Shown: positions 36,819 through 45,714 of the stretch, piece after piece
How the letters are laid out: each line of letters starts with the position of its first letter
Numbering within the stretch: the stretch's first letter is position 1
Source of the DNA: Lachnospiraceae bacterium AD3010
Lineage (GTDB): Bacteria > Bacillota > Clostridia > Lachnospirales > Lachnospiraceae
Assembly: GCA_000622025.1 (NCBI GenBank)
Contig: KK211387.1
Coordinates: 124,001 to 188,000 of the forward strand
DNA length: 64,000 nt
Direction of reading: 5' to 3'
Notes under the pieces: generated by a model
What the model was told of the DNA's origin: nothing
Database searches by the model: none
What the model saw: the letters and a program-made list of their open reading frames with translations, nothing else
Translations under genes and position numbers: made by a program

Positions 36819-38255
36819 ATGGACGAGAATAATTCATCTGAATACCAGTTTATAAAAGAAACCATAAAAGAACGGCCGCTAAACAAAAAGAAGGTGCTGA
36901 CAAGGATAATAATGATCCTTATCTGTGCTCTTCTTTTTGGTGCTGTTTCCGCAGGAGTTTTTATTCTGAGTGTACGGCAGTATCTGTCGGCAAGGGGAGA
37001 CGGGATCGATCCCGTCAATATCCCAAGAGATGAGGAAATGGTCTCCGCGGATGAAGAGCCCGGGGAAGAACCCGGTGAAGAACCTGTAAAAGGGGAAGAG
37101 AGCGGCATTTCCGACAATGAAGCAGAGGAAGTGAAGGGATCTGAGGAGGCGTCCACAGAGGAAGCTGTTTCAGAAAACGAATCTGCAGACAATACTGAAA
37201 AGAAGATCGTTTCATACAATATCACCGAGCATGTTTCTCTTTCCGTGGAGGATTACAAAAGTCTGTACAGAACCCTTAAGGGAGTGGCAACGGAGGTGGG
37301 AAGGTCGGTGGTCTCGGTCACAACCGTTGTAAACGATACGGACTGGTTTGAAAATTCCTATGAGGATTCGAATACGGTATCCGGACTTATCGTTGCTAAT
37401 AACGGTAAGGACCTTCTTATTCTCGCAGAGATCCCTACCACTGACGAGAATATGGAGCTCAATGTGACTTTCGCGGACGGCGTTACTCTTTCCGGAGATG
37501 TGAAGCAGGATGATCCGGATACGGGACTTTCCATCATTTCGGTTCCCCTGGAGTCGATTTCCGATGACACCCAAAAGGTGATAAAGGAAGCAGAGCTTGG
37601 AAATTCAAGGGGAACAAATATTGTGGGACTTCCCGTTATGGCTCTGGGAGCTCCCTTAGGGATACAGGGAAGCCAGTGCTTCGGTCGTACAACAGGAAAT
37701 CAGCGGGAAATTTCCCTTCCGGATAAAAATATCCACGTTTTGAGTACGGATATTTACGGCAGTGAAAATGCCAGCGGAGTGATAGCAGACTATGACGGGA
37801 ATGTCATAGGGATAATCTCCGGGGATACAGCTATGGACGATATGCCGAATCTTCTTTGCGGATATGCCATATCCGATCTGAAGGGCCTGATCGAAAGGCT
37901 TTCAAACGGTTCATCAGGCTGTTATCTCGGAATATACGGAGCGGATGTCACACCTGAGATAAATGAGAGGGAGGGAGTGCCTATGGGGCTTTACGTTACC
38001 AGGGTTGCCCTTGATTCTCCGGCTATGAGCGGAGGCATACAGAGCGGTGATGTTATTACCCGTCTGGGCACAGCCGATATTGCCTCTCTTTCGGACTACA
38101 GCGAGCAGCTTATGAAGTATCAGCCCGGGGATGAAGCGGTCATTACCGTTCAGCGCTATTCACAGGGTGAGTTTCAGGAGATGACCTTTGAAATAGATTT
38201 CGGAAAGTCCGGAGAAGTCCGGGAAGAATTGAAAGGAGCAGATACGAACAGATGA
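36819..38255 (+). CDS. HtrA-like membrane protein with PDZ domain, catalytic triad lost
   Basis: This 478-residue protein has a cytoplasmic N-terminus, one membrane helix (RIIMILICALLFGAVSAGVF), an acidic linker (about residues 70-130), a trypsin-like S1C fold and a C-terminal PDZ domain (GLYVTRVALDSPAMSGGIQSGDVI). In HtrA proteases the triad lies in TNNHVV, TDLAVLK and GNSGGPL. Here the matching segments read LLILAEI, DTGLSIIS and ENASGVIA, so His, Asp and Ser all appear replaced. It is therefore probably a non-proteolytic scaffold or sensor. The YhaM-like gene overlaps its stop by 4 bases. Confidence 0.8.
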   Translation: MDENNSSEYQFIKETIKERPLNKKKVLTRIIMILICALLFGAVSAGVFILSVRQYLSARGDGIDPVNIPRDEEMVSADEEPGEEPGEEPVKGEESGISDNEAEEVKGSEEASTEEAVSENESADNTEKKIVSYNITEHVSLSVEDYKSLYRTLKGVATEVGRSVVSVTTVVNDTDWFENSYEDSNTVSGLIVANNGKDLLILAEIPTTDENMELNVTFADGVTLSGDVKQDDPDTGLSIISVPLESISDDTQKVIKEAELGNSRGTNIVGLPVMALGAPLGIQGSQCFGRTTGNQREISLPDKNIHVLSTDIYGSENASGVIADYDGNVIGIISGDTAMDDMPNLLCGYAISDLKGLIERLSNGSSGCYLGIYGADVTPEINEREGVPMGLYVTRVALDSPAMSGGIQSGDVITRLGTADIASLSDYSEQLMKYQPGDEAVITVQRYSQGEFQEMTFEIDFGKSGEVREELKGADTNR

Positions 38256-39205
38256 AGTATATAGCCGATCTGAATGAGGGTGACAGCCTTTCAGACATTT
38301 ATCTCTGCAAATATAAGGTACAGGCGGAGACCAGAAACGGTAAGCCTTACTATAATGTGATACTCCAGGACAAAACCGGTACACTGGATGCAAAGGTCTG
38401 GGAGATCAATTCCGACGGTATAGCGGATTTTGACGTTATGGATTATATCTATGTCGTTGGCGACGTTTCCAGATACCAGGGGGCGCTGCAGGCTTCTCTA
38501 AGGAGAATAAAGGTGGCAAGGGATGATGAGTATATCGCCTCGGATTATCTGCCGGTAAGCCCTTACAGTATTGACAATATGTATGCCGACCTCAAGGCAG
38601 TTATTGAAACCGTAAAGAACCCCCATCTTCATCTGCTTTTAACGAGTATTTTTATTGAGGATGAAAGCTTTGCGGAGCATTTCAGGACCCGCTCCGCCGC
38701 GAAGACCATTCACCACAGCTTTGTCGGCGGACTGATGCAGCATACGCTGGCGGTGACGAGGCTCTGCAAGTACTATACAAAGGCATACCCGGCTTTGAAC
38801 CATGACCTTTTGATCAGTGCCGCTCTGCTTCATGACATAGGGAAGGTAAGGGAGATATCGGGCTTTCCGCAGAATGATTATACCGATGACGGACAGCTTT
38901 TGGGCCACATCGTCATGGGAACCGAAATGATCGGAGAAAAGGCACGAAAGATACCGGATTTTCCGCCGAAGCTTTTAAGAGAGCTGCAGCACTGCATTCT
39001 CGCACATCATGGAGAATATGAATACGGTTCGCCCAAAAAGCCGGCCATGATGGAGGCTCTGGCTCTCAATATGGCCGATAATACGGACGCTAAAATGGAG
39101 ACCTTCAGTGAGATCATTTCAGGTCTGAGTATGGAAAAGAAGGATCAATGGCTGGGCTACAACAGGCTCTTTGAATCCAACATCCGCAAAGCCGGAGATT
39201 GGTGA
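38252..39205 (+). CDS. 3'-5' exoribonuclease, YhaM family (OB fold + HD domain)
   Basis: The 317-residue protein has an N-terminal OB-fold nucleic-acid-binding domain (residues ~10-100, YYNVILQDKTGTLDAKVW) and an HD phosphohydrolase domain (HHSFVGGLMQHTL, ALLHDIGKVREI, LAHHGEYEYGSP), the layout of YhaM/CBF1-type 3'-5' exoribonucleases. It overlaps the preceding HtrA-like gene (ATGA). Its TGA stop lies in the first arm of the following two-hairpin repeat. Confidence 0.88.
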   Translation: MKYIADLNEGDSLSDIYLCKYKVQAETRNGKPYYNVILQDKTGTLDAKVWEINSDGIADFDVMDYIYVVGDVSRYQGALQASLRRIKVARDDEYIASDYLPVSPYSIDNMYADLKAVIETVKNPHLHLLLTSIFIEDESFAEHFRTRSAAKTIHHSFVGGLMQHTLAVTRLCKYYTKAYPALNHDLLISAALLHDIGKVREISGFPQNDYTDDGQLLGHIVMGTEMIGEKARKIPDFPPKLLRELQHCILAHHGEYEYGSPKKPAMMEALALNMADNTDAKMETFSEIISGLSMEKKDQWLGYNRLFESNIRKAGDW

Positions 39206-39384
39206 AACGTCCGGTGGACGTTTCACGGGCACGCTTTGACGCGCTGAGCGCGTCAGTGCCCCGGTGGAAACGTCCGGTGGAAAATGTGCTTGTGGCACGC
39301 TTACGAGCGCCGAGCGCGAGTGGGGTCCGGTGGAAACGTCCGGTGGAAAATGTGCCGGTGGCACGTTTTGACGCGCCGAGCGGC
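39202..39384. repeat. Two-hairpin repeat and decayed copies before rlmD
   Basis: A perfect stem GTGAAACGTCC-GGT-GGACGTTTCAC (39202-39226) is followed by GGGCAC/GTGCCC with an inner 8-base stem TGACGCGC-TGA-GCGCGTCA. About two more, poorer copies follow (GTGGAAACGTCCGGTGG repeated). The stop codon of the YhaM-like gene lies in the first arm. The rlmD RBS begins just after the block. Confidence 0.92.
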
Positions 39385-39409
39385 AAAAAAACAATTGGAG
39401 GCAGAACAG

Positions 39410-41137
39410 TTGTTTAAGAAAAATGACATAATAAAGGCCGTTATAGACGACCTCGGAAATGATGGGGAAGGCATCACACATATTGATGGCTTTCCCTTCT
39501 TTATAAAGAACTGTGTGCCGGGAGACCGGGTCACCGCAAAGGTTATGAAGGTAAAGCGGAATATGGGCTTTGCGAAGCTTATTTCTGTCAATATTCCGTC
39601 CGAAAACCGGATAACCCCGGAATGCCCGGTGGCTCAAAGCTGCGGCGGTTGTACTCTTCAGCATATCTCCTATGAAGCTGAGCTTAAGTACAAGGATGAA
39701 AAGGTATTTAACTGCCTTCTACGGATCGGAGGGATAGACCGGGAAATACTCGATCTGGCACGCGAACCCATTGTTCCTTCGGAAAAGGTTTTTCGTTATA
39801 GAAATAAGGCTCAATACCCCATAGGAAGGGATAAGAACGGAAAGGCGGTTGCAGGATTTTTCTCGGGAAGGACCCACCATATCGTGCCTCAGGAGGACTG
39901 CAGGCTTTCTCCTCCGGAATTCAGCCGGATTATCCGTACAGTACTGGACTACATTGATGAATTCCATATCCCAGTGTATGATGAGACGACTAACAGGGGA
40001 CTCATACGCCATGTGCTTATCAGAAAGGGCTTTAATACCGGAGAAATAATGTGCTGCCTTGTTTCCACATCTAAGGAGCTGCCGCATTCGGATGAGCTGG
40101 CGGAAAGGCTTATGGAGATTCCCGGAGTAAAGTCTGTCTGTCTTAATATCAATCCCCAAAGAACCAATGTGATACTGGGAAGGAGTACCGTTTCTCTTTC
40201 CGGAGAGCTGTATATTGAGGATATTCTGTGCGGCTTAAGGTTCAGGATATCTCCGCTTTCCTTTTATCAGATAAATCCTGTTATGGCAGAGAAATTGTAC
40301 AAAAAGGCGCTTGAATATGCGGAACTCTCTGATGACGGGATTTCTAACGGGGCTTTTGAAGAGCCTTCGGAAGAGGGAAGTATATCCGCTTCTTCACTTT
40401 CAGGTGCTGAGATATGGGACATCTGCTGCGGCATAGGTACCATAACACTTGCTGCCGCTTCCGCTTCAAAAAACAGTTTTGTTCACGGGGTGGAGATCGT
40501 TCCCGAAGCAGTCCGCGATGCAAAATCGAATGCAGAGCTGAACTCCATACAAAACGTTGACTTTACCGCCGCGGCCGCTGAGGAGTATCTGCCGGAATAC
40601 TACAGGAATAACCCGGGATCCGGAGCAGATATCATAATCCTTGATCCGCCGAGAAAGGGGCTGGCACCGGAGGTGCTGAACACTGTAACTGCGCTGGCTC
40701 CAAACCGCATAGTCTATGTATCCTGTGATCCCGCCACCCTTGCCCGGGATCTGAAGATCCTTCTGTCATCAGGCTACAGGCTGGAAAGATACCGTCCCTT
40801 CGACCAGTTCGCACGTACGGCGCATGTGGAGACGGTATGTTTATTGTCCAAACTTCATGAGGCGAAGCACCATATCAATGTAAAAGTGGATATGGATGAA
40901 CTTGATCTAACAAGTGCCGAAGCCAAGGCTACATACAAAGAAATCGAGGAATGGGTGCAGGAGCACTACGGATTCCATGTAACAAACCTAAATATAGCGC
41001 AGGTTAAACAGAAGCATGGGATTATAGAGCGTGAGAATTATAATAAGCCAAAATCAGAAAAAAGCAGACAGCCGGGATGCCCGGAAGAAAAAGTAAAAGC
41101 GATTGAAGAGGCTTTGAAACATTTTCAGATGATATAA
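39410..41137 (+). CDS. rlmD: 23S rRNA (uracil-5-)-methyltransferase RlmD/RumA family, tail supplied by an integrated element
   Basis: The enzyme methylates a uracil in 23S rRNA using SAM. The 575-residue product has a TRAM domain (residues 1-60), an Fe-S cluster motif (CPVAQSCGGCTLQH), a SAM site (IWDICCGIGTITLA) with a 25-residue low-complexity insertion before it, and the catalytic Cys in VYVSCDPATLARDL. TTG 39410 is chosen because GGAGGC ends 7 bases upstream; earlier codons are repeat. From residue 474 (ETVC) onward, the last 102 residues are AT-richer and lie beyond the proposed integration core. They match in length and pattern the tail of the recombinase at 53658. Function is probably preserved. 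Confidence 0.93.
   Translation: MFKKNDIIKAVIDDLGNDGEGITHIDGFPFFIKNCVPGDRVTAKVMKVKRNMGFAKLISVNIPSENRITPECPVAQSCGGCTLQHISYEAELKYKDEKVFNCLLRIGGIDREILDLAREPIVPSEKVFRYRNKAQYPIGRDKNGKAVAGFFSGRTHHIVPQEDCRLSPPEFSRIIRTVLDYIDEFHIPVYDETTNRGLIRHVLIRKGFNTGEIMCCLVSTSKELPHSDELAERLMEIPGVKSVCLNINPQRTNVILGRSTVSLSGELYIEDILCGLRFRISPLSFYQINPVMAEKLYKKALEYAELSDDGISNGAFEEPSEEGSISASSLSGAEIWDICCGIGTITLAAASASKNSFVHGVEIVPEAVRDAKSNAELNSIQNVDFTAAAAEEYLPEYYRNNPGSGADIIILDPPRKGLAPEVLNTVTALAPNRIVYVSCDPATLARDLKILLSSGYRLERYRPFDQFARTAHVETVCLLSKLHEAKHHINVKVDMDELDLTSAEAKATYKEIEEWVQEHYGFHVTNLNIAQVKQKHGIIERENYNKPKSEKSRQPGCPEEKVKAIEEALKHFQMI
40829..40840 (+). other. attL core of the integrated element
   Basis: The 12-base sequence GAGACGGTATGT lies inside rlmD and is identical to 55305-55316. 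It marks the left junction. Base composition drops to AT-rich after it. The real crossover may be only a few bases within this core. Confidence 0.8.
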
Positions 41138-41183
41138 AGAGTGTTGTGCTCATTCTAATAAAAAGAATAGTGGATAGTATTAT

Positions 41184-41229
41184 GCCTGTGGGTGTTAGAA
41201 TTTTAGTTCTGATGCCTGCAGGCTTTTTT
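41184..41229 (+). terminator. Terminator after the rlmD tail
   Basis: An 11-pair stem with wobbles starts at GCCTGTGGGTG and closes with TGCCTGCAGGC, followed by TTTTTT. The T-tract runs into the first half-site of a predicted Pho box. Confidence 0.85.
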
Positions 41230-41266
41230 ACATTCATTTTACAGAAACATGATGTTTAATTTTACG
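41226..41266 (+). promoter_or_regulatory. Predicted Pho box 1 (upstream of the small membrane protein)
   Basis: Half-sites TTTTACA (41226), TTTTACA (41237) and TTTTACG (41260) are spaced +11 and +23. The same geometry occurs at 41542 and 46379. Confidence 0.65.
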
Positions 41267-41303
41267 GGATATTTATACCATTTGTGTTATGGAGGTAAAG
41301 TGA

Positions 41304-41540
41304 ATGAGAAAATTGTGGAATGTTTTGAATGGACTTGATATTAAATACGACGTGAAAACAGCTATATTTCTATGCGTTTCGGTTGCGGTCAATTTAGGAA
41401 TAGGTGCTGGATTATGGCTTTTATTTGGAAGGATAATTTTTCCGGGAATCGAATGGTTATTTTGTTTTATGGGCTATCCTGCAATATTTATAGGTTTTTT
41501 CGGTGGAGTGATTTACTTATGCAATCATGAATTTGCATAA
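41304..41540 (+). CDS. Small two-helix membrane protein, probably Pho-controlled
   Basis: The 78-residue protein has two hydrophobic helices (TAIFLCVSVAVNLGIGAGLW and GYPAIFIGFFGGVIYLC). A good RBS (GGAGGT) lies upstream of ATG 41304. I do not recognise a family. It lies between two predicted Pho boxes and just upstream of pstS, so it is likely expressed under phosphate limitation. Confidence 0.65.
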   Translation: MRKLWNVLNGLDIKYDVKTAIFLCVSVAVNLGIGAGLWLLFGRIIFPGIEWLFCFMGYPAIFIGFFGGVIYLCNHEFA

Positions 41541-41541
41541 G

Positions 41542-41582
41542 TTTTACCAAGTTTTTACCAAAAAATGAGGATTGTTTTTACA
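41542..41582 (+). promoter_or_regulatory. Predicted Pho box 2 and promoter of the pst operon
   Basis: Half-sites TTTTACC (41542), TTTTACC (41553) and TTTTACA (41576) are spaced +11 and +23. The last half-site can serve as a -35 (TTTACA) with TATGTT 18 bases later. Confidence 0.75.
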
Positions 41583-41658
41583 CAATAAAGTTAAGCTGAA
41601 TATGTTGTAAAAACAAGGCGCCAAATAAAAACAATAGAAAGCGGAGGATTAATTATTT

Positions 41659-42489
41659 ATGAAAAAAAGAGTGATTGCAGCAGTTTCGGCTGCTTGTTTG
41701 ATGGCTTTAGCGATTACAGGATGTGGGTCAAAGGCATCACAGAGTGACGCTTTAAATGGAACGGTAACACTTGCAGGTTCAACATCGATGGAAAAGTTGT
41801 GTGAGGCAATGTCTGAAAGTTTTATGGAAGCAAATCCAGGTGTAACAGTTACAGTAGAATATACAGGTTCTGGTGCTGGACTTGAATCTCTTGCAGCCGG
41901 TTCTGTAGATATTGGAAATGCTTCAAGAGGATTAAAGGATGAAGAAAAAGCAAATGGATCTGTAGAAAACGTAGTTGCAATCGATGGTATTGCGGTAATT
42001 ATAGATAAGAACAATAGCGTAACAGATATATCTTCTGAAAATCTTGCAAAGATTTATACCGGTGAGATTACAAATTGGAATGAAATTGGTGGAGAAGATC
42101 AGCCTATCGTAGTGATTGGAAGAGAAGCGGGTTCTGGTACAAGGGATGCGTTCGAGGAGCTTCTTGAAGTTAAGGATGCCTGTGCATATGCGCAGGAGCT
42201 TGATTCGACCGGAGCAGTTCTCGCAAAGGTAGCATCTACTCCCGGTGCAATTGGTTATGTTTCTCTTGATGTAGTTGATAGTACAGTAATTGGCTTAAAG
42301 ATTGATGGAGTAGAACCAACAGAAGAGCAGATTCTTGCCGGTTCATATCTCCTTCAGAGACCTTTTGTAATGGCAACAAATGGTGAGATCGGTGAGCAAA
42401 ATGAATTGGTTCAGGCTTGGTTTGCATATGTTAACTCAGATGCAGGTAAGGAAGTTATCAAGAAGGCTGGACTTATTATTCCACAGTAA
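41659..42489 (+). CDS. pstS: Phosphate ABC transporter substrate-binding lipoprotein PstS
   Basis: The 276-residue lipoprotein has a signal with lipobox ITGC (Cys near residue 22) and phosphate-binding segments VTLAGSTSMEKL, GSGAGLESLAAGSVDIGNASR and GREAGSGTRDAFE. It captures inorganic phosphate at the cell surface for PstCAB. First gene of the pst operon, preceded by a Pho box. Confidence 0.96.
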   Translation: MKKRVIAAVSAACLMALAITGCGSKASQSDALNGTVTLAGSTSMEKLCEAMSESFMEANPGVTVTVEYTGSGAGLESLAAGSVDIGNASRGLKDEEKANGSVENVVAIDGIAVIIDKNNSVTDISSENLAKIYTGEITNWNEIGGEDQPIVVIGREAGSGTRDAFEELLEVKDACAYAQELDSTGAVLAKVASTPGAIGYVSLDVVDSTVIGLKIDGVEPTEEQILAGSYLLQRPFVMATNGEIGEQNELVQAWFAYVNSDAGKEVIKKAGLIIPQ

Positions 42490-42498
42490 GGGGAGCAC

Positions 42499-43401
42499 AT
42501 GAAGAAAAAAGCATTTATAGAAAAATCGGCAAATATCATTTTACTGATCTGTGCTGTAGTAGCTATATTTGCAGTATGTGCGATTACACTATATATGTTC
42601 ATAAAAGGCACCCCGGCTTTAAAAGAAGTCGGGGTTTCTGATTTACTGTTTGGAACTATATGGAAGCCTACTGCAAGTAACCCATCCTTTGGGATAGGTT
42701 ACATTATATTAACATCAATTGTGGGAACCGGTGCTGCGATACTGATCGGTGTGCCGATAGGATTACTTACAGCTGTATTTTTGTCAGAAATGGCTGGTAA
42801 GAGGTTAGGCACTGTTGTAGGTAGTGCTGTAGAACTTTTAGCTGCAATACCTTCCGTAATCTATGGCCTTATTGGAATGATGGTACTTAATCCAATTATG
42901 TTTAAGATTGAAAAAATGTTGTTTGCAGAGAAAAGTGCACACCAGTATACAGGCGGTGCAAATATGCTTTCCGCGATCATTGTACTTGCAATTATGATTT
43001 TACCTACAGTAATCAGTGTCAGTACATCTTCTCTTAAGGCAGTATCAGATAACTTACGAGCTGCGTCATTAGCACTTGGTGCCACTAAGGAACAGACAAT
43101 ATTTTGGACTGTAATTCCTGCAGCAAAATCCGGAATATTAACGGGAGTTGTACTTGGAATCGGTCGAGCGCTTGGTGAAGCAATGGCTATTAATATGGTT
43201 GCGGGCGGTGCAGTAAATATACCACTTCCGTTTAATTCAGTCAGAACGCTTACTACTCAGATTGTCAGTGAAATGGGGTATGCAAGTGGAACACACAGAC
43301 AGGTCCTTTTTACAGTCGGATTGGTTCTGTATGTATTCATAATGATTGTTAATTGTGTTTTACTGAAGACAAGGAAGAGAGGCTTCGAACATGGCGATTA
43401 A
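42499..43401 (+). CDS. pstC: Phosphate ABC transporter permease PstC
   Basis: The 300-residue permease has about six membrane helices and the ABC-permease loop LGATKEQTIFWTVIPAAKSGILTG (its EAA-like motif). It pairs with PstA to form the channel. It starts 9 bases after pstS with GGGGAG upstream and overlaps pstA by 11 bases. Confidence 0.95.
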   Translation: MKKKAFIEKSANIILLICAVVAIFAVCAITLYMFIKGTPALKEVGVSDLLFGTIWKPTASNPSFGIGYIILTSIVGTGAAILIGVPIGLLTAVFLSEMAGKRLGTVVGSAVELLAAIPSVIYGLIGMMVLNPIMFKIEKMLFAEKSAHQYTGGANMLSAIIVLAIMILPTVISVSTSSLKAVSDNLRAASLALGATKEQTIFWTVIPAAKSGILTGVVLGIGRALGEAMAINMVAGGAVNIPLPFNSVRTLTTQIVSEMGYASGTHRQVLFTVGLVLYVFIMIVNCVLLKTRKRGFEHGD

Positions 43402-44254
43402 CACAAGAAAAATCAAAGATTTCAGTATTCGAGTGCTGATCTATATATGCGCTGCTTTTTCAGTATTCTTAGTGATTGGAATCATTATATATGTGCTGAT
43501 GAAGGGCTTGTCAGCAGTGAACTGGTCGTTTCTTACATCTGTGACCAGTGCGCTTAAAGGAACTGTTGGAATCGCCGGAAATATTGTAAATACAATCCTG
43601 ATTATTTTTATTTCGATGGTTATTGCAACACCTATAGGCGTTGGAAGTGCAATTTACTTAAACGAATATGCAAAGCCGGGAAAGGTTGTATCATTAATCG
43701 AATATGCTACAGAAACATTGTCAGGTATCCCATCAATTATCTTTGGTTTATTTGGAATGATGTTCTTTGGTGAAAAGTTAGGATTAGGGTATTCACTACT
43801 GACTGGTTCGCTCACGCTTATTATTATGGTTCTGCCGCTCATAACAAGAAATACACAGGAAGCATTAAAGACAGTACCTGATACTTATCGTAATGGAGCA
43901 ATAGGCCTTGGAAGTGGAAAGTGGCATATGATTCGTACAATATTAATTCCGAGTGCTATGCCCGGTATTATTACCGGAGCCATACTTGCAATTGGAAGAA
44001 TTGTTGGTGAATCGGCTGCGCTTTTATTTACTGCAGGGAGTGCAAAAATGCTGCCAAAGGGAATAGATGGATTATTTGATAAGCCTTTTCAATCTGGTGG
44101 AACACTCACAATACAAATGTATCTGTCTGCAACAAGTGAGGGTGATTTTGAAACCGCATTTGGAATAGCAGTGGTACTGTTAATAATTGTTCTTGGCATT
44201 AACCTTGGAACAAAGGCGCTTACCAAGCATTTCGATGTTACAAGAAAGGAATAA
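43391..44254 (+). CDS. pstA: Phosphate ABC transporter permease PstA
   Basis: This 287-residue second permease has about six helices. The cytoplasmic loop [22 protein letters not shown] and the segment [16 protein letters not shown] fit PstA. It overlaps pstC by 11 bases and is followed by pstB after 2 bases. Confidence 0.95.
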   Translation: MAINTRKIKDFSIRVLIYICAAFSVFLVIGIIIYVLMKGLSAVNWSFLTSVTSALKGTVGIAGNIVNTILIIFISMVIATPIGVGSAIYLNEYAKPGKVVSLIEYATETLSGIPSIIFGLFGMMFFGEKLGLGYSLLTGSLTLIIMVLPLITRNTQEALKTVPDTYRNGAIGLGSGKWHMIRTILIPSAMPGIITGAILAIGRIVGESAALLFTAGSAKMLPKGIDGLFDKPFQSGGTLTIQMYLSATSEGDFETAFGIAVVLLIIVLGINLGTKALTKHFDVTRKE

Positions 44255-44256
44255 CT

Positions 44257-45018
44257 ATGGGTAGTAATACGAAGATATCAGTGAAAAACTTAAATCTTTA
44301 TTATGGTGAAAAACATGCGCTTAAAGATGTAAGTATGGAGATAAAGGAAAAAGCTATTACAGCACTTATAGGTCCATCGGGTTGCGGGAAATCCACTTTT
44401 TTAAAGACTTTGAACAGAATGAATGATCTAGTAGATGGTGTGAAAATAGCTGGAACTGTAGAAATAGATGGAGAGGATATTTACTCCAAGAGAATAGATA
44501 CAACATTGCTAAGAAAAAAGGTGGGTATGGTTTTTCAGCAGCCTAATCCATTTCCTATGAGTATTTATGATAATGTTGCATATGGACCAAGGGTACATGG
44601 AATCAAGGATAAGAAGAGGCTGGATAAGATTGTAGAAGATAGCCTAAGAGGTGCAGCAATTTGGGATGAGGTAAAGGATAGCTTAAAAAAGTCGGCGTTA
44701 TCTCTATCTGGAGGTCAGCAGCAGAGAATTTGCATTGCAAGAGCTTTGGCGGTAGAACCAGAAATCCTTCTTATGGATGAGCCAACTTCCGCTCTTGATC
44801 CGATTTCAACTACAAATATTGAAGATCTTATGGAAGAACTAAAAAAGAAATATACAGTTGTGGTGGTAACACATAACATGCAACAGGCGGTCAGAGTTTC
44901 AGATTATACAGCCTTTTTTCTTGTAGGAGATATGGTGGAATTTGGTGAAACGAACCAAGTCTTTTCCTATCCATGTGATAAACGAACAGAAGATTATATC
45001 ACAGGACGGTTTGGCTAA
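44257..45018 (+). CDS. pstB: Phosphate ABC transporter ATPase PstB
   Basis: The 253-residue ATPase has Walker A ([19 protein letters not shown], with the Pst-specific NRMND), the Q-loop [19 protein letters not shown], signature [15 protein letters not shown] and Walker [14 protein letters not shown]. It energises phosphate uptake through PstCA. Confidence 0.97.
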   Translation: MGSNTKISVKNLNLYYGEKHALKDVSMEIKEKAITALIGPSGCGKSTFLKTLNRMNDLVDGVKIAGTVEIDGEDIYSKRIDTTLLRKKVGMVFQQPNPFPMSIYDNVAYGPRVHGIKDKKRLDKIVEDSLRGAAIWDEVKDSLKKSALSLSGGQQQRICIARALAVEPEILLMDEPTSALDPISTTNIEDLMEELKKKYTVVVVTHNMQQAVRVSDYTAFFLVGDMVEFGETNQVFSYPCDKRTEDYITGRFG

Positions 45019-45060
45019 ATGATTAGCAAAATAATTGAAATAATGGAAAGGAGAGCAGCA

Positions 45061-45714
45061 ATGAGAAGCAAATTTGATGAGCAACTTTTAGAATTAAATA
45101 AAGAAATGATAGAAATGGGAAATAAGATTGTTCAATCTATTAAAAATGCAATTGAAGCTCTGATTGCCCGAGATGAAAAAATGGCTAGAGCTATTATGGA
45201 GGGGGATGTAGAAATAGATCATCTTCAAAAGAAGATAGAAGGTATTTGCTTTAATCTTTTAATTCAGCAACAACCTGTAGCTAGAGATTTACGCAACGTA
45301 ACAGCAGCTATGAAGATGGTTACAGATATGGAAAGAATCGGAGATCATGCAGCAGATATTTCTGAAATAACAATTTTAATGGGGCAGGGTAGTCAAATTG
45401 ATAAGTTCGAGCATATTTCAAAAATGGCTACAGAAACAATGATTATGCTCAATCATAGTATTGAGGCTTATGTTGAGAAGGATGTGATTAAGGCCAAGGA
45501 AGTTATTGAACATGATGATGTGGTGGATGATTTGTTTGTAGAAGCAAAGAAGGATGTTATCAAACTTATATTGAATAACCCAGGAGAGGGAGAAGAAGCA
45601 ACAGACATTCTGATGATTGCGAAGTATTTTGAAAGAATTGGAGATCATGCTACAAATATAGCGGAATGGGTGATTTTTTCACTTAAGCAGAAGGAGGATG
45701 CAGATGAAGTATAA
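45061..45714 (+). CDS. phoU: Phosphate signalling regulator PhoU
   Basis: The 217-residue helical protein has two PhoU repeats, each with an E/D-rich metal-binding signature (DMERIGDHAADI and YFERIGDHATNIAEW). PhoU transmits the PstB state to PhoR and restrains phosphate uptake. I choose ATG 45061 with GGAAAGGAG upstream rather than 45019. It overlaps the next gene by 11 bases. Confidence 0.95.
   Translation: MRSKFDEQLLELNKEMIEMGNKIVQSIKNAIEALIARDEKMARAIMEGDVEIDHLQKKIEGICFNLLIQQQPVARDLRNVTAAMKMVTDMERIGDHAADISEITILMGQGSQIDKFEHISKMATETMIMLNHSIEAYVEKDVIKAKEVIEHDDVVDDLFVEAKKDVIKLILNNPGEGEEATDILMIAKYFERIGDHATNIAEWVIFSLKQKEDADEV

Noticed and set aside
39284-39409. In-frame N-terminal extension of rlmD
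   Set aside because: It lies within decayed hairpin repeats. TTG 39410 has a well-spaced GGAGGC and starts the TRAM domain.
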